Shown: positions 1-6,988 of the stretch, one piece after another
How the letters are laid out: every line of letters starts with the position of its first letter
How positions within the stretch are numbered: position 1 is the first letter of the stretch
Assembly: GCA_016282655.1 (NCBI GenBank)
Contig: JAEELK010000025.1
Coordinates: forward strand, 1 to 6,988
Direction of reading: 5' to 3'
DNA: 6,988 nucleotides
From: Bacillota bacterium
Lineage (GTDB): Bacteria; Bacillota; Clostridia; Peptostreptococcales; Anaerovoracaceae
The notes under the pieces: generated by a model
What the model was told of the DNA's origin: nothing
The model's input: the letters and a program-made list of their open reading frames with translations, nothing else
Databases searched by the model: none
Program-made: the position numbers and the translations under genes

Positions 1-2
1 CA

Positions 3-272
3 TGCTATTCGGATTTCTCGCTGCGCAGCGAGAGCAATCCCGCCGCGGGCGCGGCCGGCTTCAGCGTGGTGGATCCGCGCACGCTCCCCGCGGAGGCCGC
101 CCTTCCCTGGACCGCCTACGAAGGGCCCGAAACGACCCGGGAGGTGGACGGGCAGATGCACGCGGCGAACCTAAAAGATCTGGTCCTCTGGGGCGATCAT
201 CTCTGCGACTGGCTCTTCCCGGGCAAAGGCTACAGCATGGCCGAGTTCGGCTTTACGCAGCCGCTGCGCTAG
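3..272 (+). CDS. 3' end of an unrecognised protein gene (partial)
   Basis: The plus-strand frame is open from the left edge (first complete codon at position 3) to a TAG stop at 270-272. This gives the C-terminal 89 residues of a protein whose start lies outside the window. A GTG at 66 could be read as a start, but no Shine-Dalgarno sequence precedes it and the frame is open further upstream, so a truncated longer gene is more likely. The tail is soluble in character and rich in aromatic and acidic residues. It contains a WTAYEGPE stretch, then NLKDLVLWGDHLCDWLFPGK, and ends FGFTQPLR. No signal peptide, membrane segment or motif known to me is visible, so I assign no function. The gene converges on the minus-strand sugar operon, shares its terminator, and need not be functionally related. 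Coding status is supported by the clean stop followed at once by non-coding sequence and a terminator. Identity is unknown. Confidence 0.6.
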   Translation, partial: CYSDFSLRSESNPAAGAAGFSVVDPRTLPAEAALPWTAYEGPETTREVDGQMHAANLKDLVLWGDHLCDWLFPGKGYSMAEFGFTQPLR

Positions 273-321
273 CGCCCCGGCCGCTCCCGGACAGGGCTCG
301 GCCGCCCAAACGCACAAAAAC

Positions 322-350
322 AAAGCCGCCCGCAGGCCGCGGGCGGCTTT
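322..350. terminator. Bidirectional intrinsic terminator between convergent genes
   Basis: A perfect 12-bp stem is formed by AAAGCCGCCCGC (322-333) and GCGGGCGGCTTT (339-350) around a 5-nt loop, AGGCC. On the plus strand the stem runs into five Ts (348-352). On the minus strand it is followed, after one base, by five Ts (complement of AAAAA at 316-320). It can therefore terminate both the plus-strand gene ending at 272 and the minus-strand operon ending at 390. A smaller 6-bp hairpin (366-371 with 377-382) lies between it and the ATPase stop codon and may help protect the operon's 3' end. Confidence 0.92.
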
Positions 351-389
351 TTGTATCCTCTGCGTTCCCGGAGCGGCCGGGACGGCGCC

Positions 390-1583
<1,194 letters not shown>

Positions 1584-1595
1584 GGGGCTTCTCCC

Positions 1596-2468
1596 TTAAC
1601 CTTCGTTGCGGTTGCGCAAGATTCTTGTGGCGATATAACTGACGGGGATGAGGATCAGCAGCAGGATGAAGGACATGGCCGCCGCGCGGCTGGTCTTCAG
1701 ATGCGTGAACGCCTGCTTGTAGATGTAGTAGCTGACCACTTCCGTGGCGGTGCCGGGACCGCCCTTGGTCAGGACGTAGATGAGGTCGTAGGTCTTGAAT
1801 GCCGTGATGAGGCGGAGCAGGATGGCCACCAGGAAGGTGGGCGCCATCAGCGGCAGGGTGACGTATTTGAAACTCTGCCAGCGGCTCGCGCCGTCGATGC
1901 TCGCCGCCTCGTAGGGCTCCTTTGGCAGGGAGACCAGGCCGGCCAGCAAAATGAGTACCATATATGAGATCTGCTGCCAGACGTCGATGAAGATGACGGT
2001 GCCGAGGGCCGTGGCATTGTCCGCAAGCCAGGCGTGGCCCGTGATCCCGATGAATGAGAGCAGCCAGTTTACGACGCCGAGGGTGCTGTGCAGCAGCAGC
2101 CTCCAGGTGAGGCCCACCGCCACAGGCGTGATCATCATGGGGATGATGACGATGGAGAAGAAGATGTTCTTCCCTTTGATCTTGCAATTGAAAAGCAGTG
2201 CTATGGCGAAGCCGAGCACGAATTCGATGACGACGACGATCACCGAGAAGATGACGGTCGTCTTGATGGAGCCCATGAAATACTGGTCCTTCAGCGCGGA
2301 GGCGTAGTTGCCGAAGCCCATGAAGGCGCCGAGGCCCTTGTATTTCAGGTCCACGGAAAAGAAGCTGATGAAGAAAGAATACGCCAAAGGCAGAACGATG
2401 GTGACCCCCAGCAGGATCAGCGAGGGGATCAGAAAGATCAGCGCGTTCTTCCGTCGGTCGGATATCAT
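1596..2468 (-). CDS. Carbohydrate ABC transporter permease, MalF/UgpA type
   Basis: One of two inner-membrane subunits forming the sugar translocation channel (290 aa). Hydrophobic segments are visible at about 9-33, 69-93, 101-121, 155-180, 209-222 and 262-283, which fits the six-helix MalF/UgpA-type fold. The cytoplasmic EAA loop that docks on the ATPase is present as EAASIDGAS followed by LP (187-206). The C-terminal LTKGGPGTATEVVSYYIY stretch is characteristic of this subunit type. The frame is open further upstream (to 2513), but the start is placed at ATG 2468 because a TGGAGGA Shine-Dalgarno (2474-2480) sits 5 nt before it and the hydrophobic N-terminus begins right after. The extra upstream residues would be Arg/Gly/Pro-rich and encoded by the intercistronic hairpin. 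It lies 103 nt after the binding-protein gene and 12 nt before the ATPase. Substrate is not readable from the sequence. Confidence 0.94.
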   Translation of the reverse strand: MISDRRKNALIFLIPSLILLGVTIVLPLAYSFFISFFSVDLKYKGLGAFMGFGNYASALKDQYFMGSIKTTVIFSVIVVVIEFVLGFAIALLFNCKIKGKNIFFSIVIIPMMITPVAVGLTWRLLLHSTLGVVNWLLSFIGITGHAWLADNATALGTVIFIDVWQQISYMVLILLAGLVSLPKEPYEAASIDGASRWQSFKYVTLPLMAPTFLVAILLRLITAFKTYDLIYVLTKGGPGTATEVVSYYIYKQAFTHLKTSRAAAMSFILLLILIPVSYIATRILRNRNEG

Positions 2469-2473
2469 AGGGA

Positions 2474-2480
2474 TCCTCCA
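2474..2480 (-). promoter_or_regulatory. Shine-Dalgarno site fixing the MalF-type permease start
   Basis: The minus strand reads TGGAGGA, 5 nt upstream of ATG 2468. This favours the 290-residue product over the longer open frame reaching 2513, whose extra codons fall in the GC hairpin. Confidence 0.85.
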
Positions 2481-2496
2481 GTCGGCAGGCCCGCCG

Positions 2497-2526
2497 GCCC
2501 GGCCCCGCCGCAAGGCGGGGCCGGGC
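2497..2526 (-). other. Strong GC intercistronic hairpin after the binding-protein gene
   Basis: The arms at 2497-2509 and 2514-2526 are perfectly complementary over 13 bp, all G-C pairs, with a 4-nt loop (UUGC in the transcript). There is no U-tract on the downstream side, so it is unlikely to act as a complete intrinsic terminator. It begins 46 nt after the binding-protein stop and ends 17 nt before the next gene's Shine-Dalgarno. This is the position expected of an RNA-stabilising or exonuclease-blocking element, of the kind that raises binding-protein yield over membrane subunits in other sugar ABC operons. Function is inferred; the stem itself is certain. An 8-nt direct repeat CGGCAGGC (2483-2490 and 2531-2538) flanks the hairpin and may be chance. 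Confidence 0.75.
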
Positions 2527-2571
2527 GTTCCGGCAGGCTGAGGTTCGTTTCGCTCGCGGATCGGAGAGATG

Positions 2572-3876
2572 CTATCTCTTCAGGTCCTTCATCTCCAGGG
2601 CGACCTGATCCAGGGCCTCCTGGGCGGTCTTGTTGCCGGAAACGGCTTCGCTCAGCTCACGGCCGAAGATCTCCATGAGCGGAGTGGAATCGGGCATGAT
2701 GGGCAGCATGACGGCCGTCTTCATGATATCCAGGACGGTGTCATAGTACGGATAGAGCGCCATGATGTCGGGATCGGAGAAGATGTCGCTTCTGGTGGGC
2801 GCGGAACCGCCTTCGGCGCGCAGCTTGGCCACGTCGAAGGATTCGATGTAGTTGATGAACTCCCAGGAAGCGTCCTTATCCTTGGCGTTGTGCGGGATGG
2901 CCCAGCCCCAGCCGCCGTTGAGGGAGTGTCCGCCGGGGATGTTGGCGATCTCGGAGAGACCGACGACCTGAGACTGCTCGGGGTCGTCCAGGACCGGCAT
3001 GAAGGTGTTGTAGGTGACGAAGGAAGCGGCCTTGCCGGCAGAGTACACGGCGTAGGCGTCGTCCAGGTTGAAGCCGGCGGCACCGGCCGGGGAAGCGTTG
3101 GCTACAGCGTCCATGTAGAGCTCGAGGGCTTCCACGACTTCGGGATTGTTGACGGTGATGTTTCCATCGGCATCATAGAAGTCGCCGCCGTTGGAATACA
3201 TGTAGTTGCAGAACTCGATGGCGATCGGGTCGCCTCTGCCCGCCTGATGGACCGCGCCGTACATCTCGACGCCCTGCTCCTTGAAGTAGGCGGTGGTGAA
3301 GTCCGCGACCTGGACGTACTCGGCCAGGGTCTCGGTGGGCATGGTGAAGTCCACGCCGTACTTGGCGACGTAGGCTTTGTGCAGACCCTCGTCCGCGAAG
3401 ACGTCCGGACGATAGATCAGCGCCATCATGTAGTTGTAGAAGGGCAGCTCGTAGGTGACGCCGTTCAGCTCGCCGACCATTTCCATCATGGTGGGGAGGT
3501 AGACGGAGGTGTCGAAGCCGGAAGCCTCGATGTAGGGATCCAGCGGCTCCATCCAGCCGGCTTCGGCGAATTCGCCGACCCAGTAGCAGTCTACGACCAG
3601 CACGTCATAGTCACTCTCGGAAGCCGTCAGCTGGGTGACGAGCTTGTCGTGCATGGTGGCGTAGTTGATGACTTCGGCTTCGACCTTGATGCCGGTCGCG
3701 GCTTCGAAGTCGTCCAGTCTGGCCAGGACCTGATCGGTGGCGTTCAGATCTTCCATCAGGATCTTCAGGACCTTGGTCTCGGTGGCCTGCTGCTGGCCGC
3801 CGCTCTGCTGTCCGCCGCAGGCTGCAAGGCTGAATACCATCAGCAGCGCGAGGACGATGACGAGTAGCTTTTTCAT
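2572..3876 (-). CDS. Sugar ABC transporter substrate-binding lipoprotein (family 1 SBP)
   Basis: This is the extracellular receptor that captures the sugar or polyol and delivers it to the two permeases (434 aa, normal for CUT1 receptors). The N-terminus is a textbook lipoprotein signal: MKK, a hydrophobic core, then lipobox LAAC with Cys20 as the lipidated residue. A flexible Gly/Gln linker follows (21-30), consistent with membrane tethering in a Gram-positive cell. The mature part shows typical family-1 features: DDFEAATGIKVEAEVINY near 55-72, the hinge-region LPFYNYMMALIYRPDVF at 144-160, GGWGWAIPHNAKDKDASWEFINYI at 321-344, and a C-terminal helical end. The frame is open upstream to 4050, but ATG 3876 is chosen because the signal peptide begins exactly there and a GGAGGA site (3885-3890) lies 8 nt before it. 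The gene sits between the two permease genes and is flanked by a candidate promoter/inverted repeat upstream and a hairpin downstream. Ligand specificity cannot be read; a polyol or pentose is inferred from the neighbouring SDR and kinase. Confidence 0.95.
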   Translation of the reverse strand: MKKLLVIVLALLMVFSLAACGGQQSGGQQQATETKVLKILMEDLNATDQVLARLDDFEAATGIKVEAEVINYATMHDKLVTQLTASESDYDVLVVDCYWVGEFAEAGWMEPLDPYIEASGFDTSVYLPTMMEMVGELNGVTYELPFYNYMMALIYRPDVFADEGLHKAYVAKYGVDFTMPTETLAEYVQVADFTTAYFKEQGVEMYGAVHQAGRGDPIAIEFCNYMYSNGGDFYDADGNITVNNPEVVEALELYMDAVANASPAGAAGFNLDDAYAVYSAGKAASFVTYNTFMPVLDDPEQSQVVGLSEIANIPGGHSLNGGWGWAIPHNAKDKDASWEFINYIESFDVAKLRAEGGSAPTRSDIFSDPDIMALYPYYDTVLDIMKTAVMLPIMPDSTPLMEIFGRELSEAVSGNKTAQEALDQVALEMKDLKR

Positions 3877-3884
3877 TTTTCTTT

Positions 3885-3890
3885 TCCTCC
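3885..3890 (-). promoter_or_regulatory. Shine-Dalgarno site fixing the binding-protein start
   Basis: Minus-strand GGAGGA, 8 nt upstream of ATG 3876. It sits in an A/T-rich leader and coincides with the beginning of the lipoprotein signal, which rules against the much longer open frame reaching 4050. Confidence 0.88.
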
Positions 3891-3921
3891 TAGTAAAAAA
3901 CTGAAAAAAGCGACGGTTTGT

Positions 3922-3951
3922 ATTGTGACCGGCCTCTCTGCCGGTGACAAT
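3922..3951 (-). promoter_or_regulatory. Inverted repeat with embedded candidate promoter upstream of the binding protein
   Basis: On the minus strand, ATTGTCACCGGC and GCCGGTCACAAT form an imperfect inverted repeat around AGAGAG, with 11 of 12 pairs complementary and one C-C mismatch. The same DNA contains a candidate sigma-A-type promoter: TTGTCA (3945-3950, 5 of 6 to consensus), a 17-bp spacer and CACAAT (3922-3927, 4 of 6). Transcription from it would begin about 35-40 nt before the binding-protein ATG. T-runs (six Ts at 3903-3908 and again at 3895-3900) follow at some distance, so a weak attenuator-type hairpin is the alternative. The symmetry would also suit a repressor operator overlapping a promoter. 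The symmetry is visible; each functional reading is inference. Confidence 0.4.
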
Positions 3952-4778
3952 CATTTGATGGAGCCGAAGGTGAGCCCGTTCACCAGATACTTCTTGATGA
4001 AGGACGAGAGGATGACGATCGGGAGGATGGCGAGCATGGTGGAGGCGCAAAGCTCCGCGATCTTGACGCCGTGCTGGGTCTCCAGGGCCGCGATGGCCAC
4101 GGGGATGGTGCGGGTGGCGTTGCCGGAGAGCACCAGGGCGAAGACGAATTCGTTCCAGCTGACCAGGAAGCTGTAGACCGCCGTGGCCATCATGCCCGGC
4201 GCGATCAGCGGGAAGACGACCTTAAAGAAGGTCTGCATGGTGCTGCAGCCGTCTATGGCGCTGGCTTCGTCCAGCTCCCGCGGCACGTTGTCGTAGAAGC
4301 CGAGGAGCATCCATATGACGTATGGGAGGTTAAACGTGAGATAGGCTAAGACGAGGGCCATCCAGCTGTCGTTCAGGCCGACGGAGCGGATGAGCGTGTT
4401 GATGGGGATGACCAGCACGATGGGCGGGATCATCTGGGTGGCCAGGATGGCCAGCTTGGCGCCCGTCATGTTGCCCGGCTGGCGGGAGAGCCAGTAGGAG
4501 GACATGGCGCCGAAGACCACGGAGAGGACCGTGGCGGAGAGCGAAACGATGGCGCTGTTGAGATAGTATCTGGCGAACTTGTTGGTCGTCAGCACTTCGA
4601 TATAGTTTTCCAGCGTCAGCTGCACGTGGAAGTTCGGCGGGATCTGATAGGCCTGCGCCTTGGTGATCAGCGAGGTCCGCAGGATCCAGAGCAGGGGCAG
4701 CAGGAAAAAGAGGGTGACGAGCACCAGCGCCAGATAGAGCAAAAACGTTTGATAGGCGGGTCTTTGTCCGAGTCTCAA
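3951..4778 (-). CDS. Carbohydrate ABC transporter permease, MalG/UgpE type
   Basis: The second membrane subunit of the importer (275 aa, the usual length). A hydrophobic N-terminal helix (about 11-33) is followed by further membrane segments near 72-95, 108-130, 138-160, 195-217 and 246-262. The EAA loop reads ELDEASAIDGCS with FP downstream (169-190), the contact point for the ATPase. The WNEFVFALVLSGNATRTIPVAI segment (208-229) is highly typical of MalG-type subunits. The protein ends with the short cytoplasmic tail KKYLVNGLTFGSIK, also common in this family. The start is TTG at 4778: GGAGGT (4785-4790) lies 6 nt upstream and the hydrophobic N-terminus follows directly, with no better ATG nearby. 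It lies 59 nt downstream of the SDR gene and 74 nt upstream of the binding-protein gene. Having this subunit ahead of the binding protein, and the MalF-type subunit after it, is a less common order than receptor-MalF-MalG. Confidence 0.94.
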   Translation of the reverse strand: MRLGQRPAYQTFLLYLALVLVTLFFLLPLLWILRTSLITKAQAYQIPPNFHVQLTLENYIEVLTTNKFARYYLNSAIVSLSATVLSVVFGAMSSYWLSRQPGNMTGAKLAILATQMIPPIVLVIPINTLIRSVGLNDSWMALVLAYLTFNLPYVIWMLLGFYDNVPRELDEASAIDGCSTMQTFFKVVFPLIAPGMMATAVYSFLVSWNEFVFALVLSGNATRTIPVAIAALETQHGVKIAELCASTMLAILPIVILSSFIKKYLVNGLTFGSIK

Positions 4779-4784
4779 AACGAC

Positions 4785-4790
4785 ACCTCC
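4785..4790 (-). promoter_or_regulatory. Shine-Dalgarno site supporting a TTG start
   Basis: Minus-strand GGAGGT, 6 nt upstream of TTG 4776-4778. It is the only good ribosome binding site near the N-terminus of the MalG-type permease, so it decides the non-ATG start. Confidence 0.82.
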
Positions 4791-4837
4791 TAGCGGGAGT
4801 CCGGGGTCATCTGCGGGGAGAAGGGATCCGCGGCGTT

Positions 4838-5614
4838 TTAGAGGTTTGCGCCGCCGGCCACGTTGACGGCCTCACCGGTGAGGAACTTCGCCTCCGGAGA
4901 GACCAGATAGCCGACCACGTCGGCGACGTCCTCCGGATAGCAGAGGCGCCCGAGCGGCGTCTTGTCGATGTAGCCCTGCCGGACTTCCTCCGGGGAGATG
5001 CCGCGCATCTCGCCTTCCCAGACGATCTCTCTGTCCTGCATGGCGGTCTTTACGAAGCCGGGGCAGACGCAGTTGACGGTGATCTTCCGGGCGGCGAACT
5101 CCAGCGCCATGGCCTTGGTGAGGCCCAGCACGGCGTATTTGGAGGCGGTGTAGTGCGGGAGCGTCGGGTCCGGCTTGACCGCCGCCATGGAACAGGTGTT
5201 GACGATGCGGCCGCCGTCCGTCAGCAGCGGCGCGGCCGCCTGCGTGACCAGGAAGATGCCCTTGCAGTTGACGTCGAAGTTGAAGTCCCATTCCTCTTCC
5301 GTGAGGTCCACCAGGTGATGCATGGTGGAGACGCCGGCGTTGTTCATGAGGATGTCGATGCGGCCGTAGTTCTCCTTGACCCACTGCATCTTCTCCACGA
5401 CGTCCGCCTTCTTGGTGACGTCCACGGAGATGGCCGCGTGCTTTGCCTTGCCGCTCGGGTCCTCCAGCATGGCGACCGTCTCTTCGGCGCCCGCGGGATT
5501 GATGTCGGCAACGATGACGCTGCAGCCCAGCTTTGCGAACTTTTCGGCGATGGCGCGGCCGATGCCGCCGCCCGCTCCGGTGATGAATGCGACTTGTCCT
5601 TCGTTCTGTAACAC
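4838..5614 (-). CDS. SDR-family NAD-dependent dehydrogenase, probable polyol/sugar alcohol oxidoreductase
   Basis: A classical short-chain dehydrogenase of 258 aa, the family's standard size. It interconverts an alcohol and a ketone in the cytoplasm using a nicotinamide cofactor. The Rossmann motif is TGAGGGIG (12-19). An Asp at 37, at the end of the second beta strand, points to NAD(H) rather than NADP(H). NNAG is at 91-94. The catalytic tetrad is complete: Asn116, Ser142, Tyr155 and Lys159 (YTASK). The PG motif at 184-185 and the C-terminal GEAVNVAGG, close to the usual TG-x-DGG, are also present. The start is GTG 5614, with AGGAGGAG (5621-5628) 6 nt upstream; that site overlaps the kinase stop codon, so the two genes are probably translationally coupled. 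Between a xylulokinase-like kinase and a sugar importer, oxidation of an imported polyol to a ketose is the best guess. Family motifs alone do not exclude a diacetyl/acetoin-type or gluconate 5-dehydrogenase-type substrate. Confidence 0.92.
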   Translation of the reverse strand: MLQNEGQVAFITGAGGGIGRAIAEKFAKLGCSVIVADINPAGAEETVAMLEDPSGKAKHAAISVDVTKKADVVEKMQWVKENYGRIDILMNNAGVSTMHHLVDLTEEEWDFNFDVNCKGIFLVTQAAAPLLTDGGRIVNTCSMAAVKPDPTLPHYTASKYAVLGLTKAMALEFAARKITVNCVCPGFVKTAMQDREIVWEGEMRGISPEEVRQGYIDKTPLGRLCYPEDVADVVGYLVSPEAKFLTGEAVNVAGGANL

Positions 5615-5620
5615 GGTCTG

Positions 5621-5628
5621 CTCCTCCT
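5621..5628 (-). promoter_or_regulatory. Shine-Dalgarno site overlapping the kinase stop codon
   Basis: Minus-strand AGGAGGAG, 6 nt upstream of GTG 5614. It shares bases with the TAG stop of the kinase gene (5627-5629). It fixes the GTG start of the SDR and indicates coupled translation of the two catabolic enzymes. Confidence 0.85.
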
Positions 5629-6988
5629 ATTCGTACAGGGTCTCGAGTATGCTGCAGTCCCCGCGCAGCTCGGGGTAGAGCCTGCGGTAGACCTCATAGG
5701 CTTTGTTGTAGATCTTTACGGCCGCCGGGTCCGGACGGTAGACCTTATATTCGTCCAGGAAGCTGCGGATCTGGCCCCAATCCGTGAAAAGGCCGAGCGC
5801 CATGCCCGCCACGAAGGCGACGCCGAGGGCGGAGCCGGGATGGCTCGGATAGGCTTTGATCTCCGCGTCCAGGATGTCCGCCGAGATCTGGCACCAGAGC
5901 GGGCTCTTTGCGCCGCCGTCCGAAGCGATGACCTGCCGCGGCCGGTAGCCCATCTCCGCGAGCACGTCCACGTGATGCCGGAAGCCGTATACGACGGATT
6001 CCATGATGGCGCGGAAGATGTGCGCGCGGCTGTGGCTCAGGGTGAGGCCGAAGAGGATGCCGCGGGCGCCGGGGTCGAAGATGGGGGTCTTCTCGCCCAG
6101 GAAATAGGGCAGGACGATGAGCCCGTCCGAGGCCGGCGGGAGCTTCTCCGCTTCCGCGTCCAGCTGTTTCAGGATATTCTTGTCCTCGGAGCCGAGGATG
6201 CCGTGCGTGAACCATTTGACGAGCGATCCGCTGGAGGCCATGCAGCCGTTCAGCAGATATTTCCCCGGCACATCGTGATAGTCGAAGAAGAGCTTCTCGC
6301 TGGTCTTGAGCTCCTCCGTGCAGTAGAGGATGTCTCCGGCGCCGCCGAATTTGATCAGGAGATCGCCTTCGTCCAGGATGCCGGCCGCCAGCGTGGAGGC
6401 CACGTGGTCCGCGCTGCCGCCGACGATGGGGACGCCCGCGGGCAATCCCAGGAGGGCGGCCGCTTCCGGCGAGGTCTTCGACACGATCGCCGTGGGATCC
6501 TGGACCGGCGGGAGCATGGCGGGATCCATGCCGCAGAGCGCGAAGTGCTCCGGGATCCACTGCCGGCTCCGGATGTCGAAGCAGCCGCTCTCGGCGGCCC
6601 AGTTCAGCTCCAGCGCCTTGACGCCGGAGAGCTTGTACGCGATGTAGTCGTAGGAGCCCATGACGGTGGCGACGCGCGCCCAGACCTCAGGCTCGTTCTC
6701 CTTCACCCAGAGCAGGCGGGGCAGGATGTGCTGCTGGTTGGTCTTTCCGCCGGTCCGGGCGTAGAGTTCCTTCTGGTCGATCAGGGCCGTCAGCTTCTCG
6801 ATCTGCCTGGTGCAGCGGGAATCGTTCTGCTGGATGGTGTTGCGCAGGACGTTTCCTTCTTTGTCCAGCAGGACGATGGCGGGGACCATGCCGCTGCAGC
6901 CGATGCAGGCGAGCTGCGACAGAGCCTCCGGCGCCTGCGCGCGGATCTCCCGCACGCCGTCGATGACGTTCTGCCACCACTCGTCCGC
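5627..6988 (-). CDS. FGGY-family carbohydrate kinase, xylulokinase-like (N-terminus outside window)
   Basis: An ATP-dependent sugar kinase of the FGGY family, which phosphorylates ketoses and polyols in the cytoplasm. The frame is open to the window edge and supplies 453 residues. It opens with ADEWWQNVIDGVREI, a segment that normally lies some 45-60 residues into these proteins, so the first phosphate-binding loop (DxGT type) is missing only because of the window boundary. Visible family features, numbered from the edge: SGM at 32-34, a substrate-loop QNDSR at 54-58, the catalytic-base region GGSADHVAS with Asp194, the YFLGEKTPIFDPGARG motif near 295-310, and the second-domain signature SDGGAKSPLWCQISADIL near 356-373, followed by GSALGVAFVAG. 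These resemble xylulokinases most. The substrate loop has Gln where E. coli XylB has Trp, so specificity may differ (xylulose, ribulose or another ketose or polyol). It is the first visible gene of the operon, 12 nt before the SDR and coupled to it. The promoter and any regulator lie beyond the right edge. Confidence 0.92.
   Translation of the reverse strand, partial: ADEWWQNVIDGVREIRAQAPEALSQLACIGCSGMVPAIVLLDKEGNVLRNTIQQNDSRCTRQIEKLTALIDQKELYARTGGKTNQQHILPRLLWVKENEPEVWARVATVMGSYDYIAYKLSGVKALELNWAAESGCFDIRSRQWIPEHFALCGMDPAMLPPVQDPTAIVSKTSPEAAALLGLPAGVPIVGGSADHVASTLAAGILDEGDLLIKFGGAGDILYCTEELKTSEKLFFDYHDVPGKYLLNGCMASSGSLVKWFTHGILGSEDKNILKQLDAEAEKLPPASDGLIVLPYFLGEKTPIFDPGARGILFGLTLSHSRAHIFRAIMESVVYGFRHHVDVLAEMGYRPRQVIASDGGAKSPLWCQISADILDAEIKAYPSHPGSALGVAFVAGMALGLFTDWGQIRSFLDEYKVYRPDPAAVKIYNKAYEVYRRLYPELRGDCSILETLYE

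Noticed and set aside
2569..3867. Plus-strand open frame of 432 codons opposite the binding-protein gene
   Set aside because: It mirrors the receptor gene almost end to end and has a low-complexity Gly/Val/Asp/His composition. No ribosome site or family motif was seen.
3877..4050. N-terminal extension of the binding protein to an upstream start
   Set aside because: The extension overlaps the 3' end of the permease gene and would bury the lipoprotein signal. ATG 3876 has a good Shine-Dalgarno and starts the signal peptide.
4790..4810. Six-codon minus-strand mini-ORF ending at the Shine-Dalgarno of the MalG-type permease (possible leader peptide)
   Set aside because: It has no ribosome binding site of its own, no run of regulatory codons and no attenuator structure after it. 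An ORF this short is expected by chance.
4779..4837. Possible promoter or terminator between the SDR and permease genes
   Set aside because: I found no convincing -35/-10 pair and no stem with a T-run in this 59-nt gap, so read-through is the simplest reading.

Overview
The window looks like chromosomal DNA from a GC-rich Firmicute, most likely a gut Clostridia relative (Lachnospiraceae or Oscillospiraceae type). The evidence is indirect: a lipoprotein-type solute-binding protein with an LAAC lipobox, strong AGGAGG-type Shine-Dalgarno sites, TTG and GTG starts, and a sugar-ABC ATPase with the lysine-rich N-terminal insertion I associate with clostridial MsmX/UgpC-type ATPases. No phylogenetic marker is present, so this placement is an inference.

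Layout. At the left edge, the last 89 codons of an unrecognised plus-strand gene end at 272. It converges on a minus-strand operon that fills the rest of the window. A strong bidirectional intrinsic terminator at 322-350 separates the two. Read in the direction of transcription (right to left), the operon is: FGGY-family carbohydrate kinase (5' end outside the window), SDR-family dehydrogenase, MalG-type permease, lipoprotein sugar-binding protein, MalF-type permease, and MalK/UgpC-type ATPase. Gaps are 12 nt (kinase to SDR), 59 nt (SDR to permease), 74 nt (permease to binding protein), 103 nt (binding protein to permease) and 12 nt (permease to ATPase). The first and last junctions look translationally coupled, with the upstream stop codon overlapping or touching the next Shine-Dalgarno site.

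How the genes fit together. The four transporter genes make a complete CUT1-type ABC importer: lipid-anchored receptor, two permeases and an ATPase. The cotranscribed NAD-type SDR and xylulokinase-like FGGY kinase suggest the cargo is oxidised and then phosphorylated. The simplest model is uptake of a polyol (for example D-arabitol, xylitol or sorbitol), oxidation to a ketose, and phosphorylation to a ketose phosphate such as xylulose 5-phosphate. This resembles the gene content of the Pseudomonas fluorescens mtl and Rhodobacter smo polyol systems. The actual substrate cannot be read from sequence.

The regulatory signals sit around the binding-protein gene. Upstream is a long imperfect inverted repeat that also contains a plausible -35/-10 pair. 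Downstream is a 13-bp GC hairpin without a U-tract. Both could raise binding-protein expression above that of its membrane partners. I found no RNA gene, CRISPR array, insertion sequence or defence system, and no clear sign of a radically new system. The region reads as an ordinary but well-formed carbohydrate-utilisation operon.
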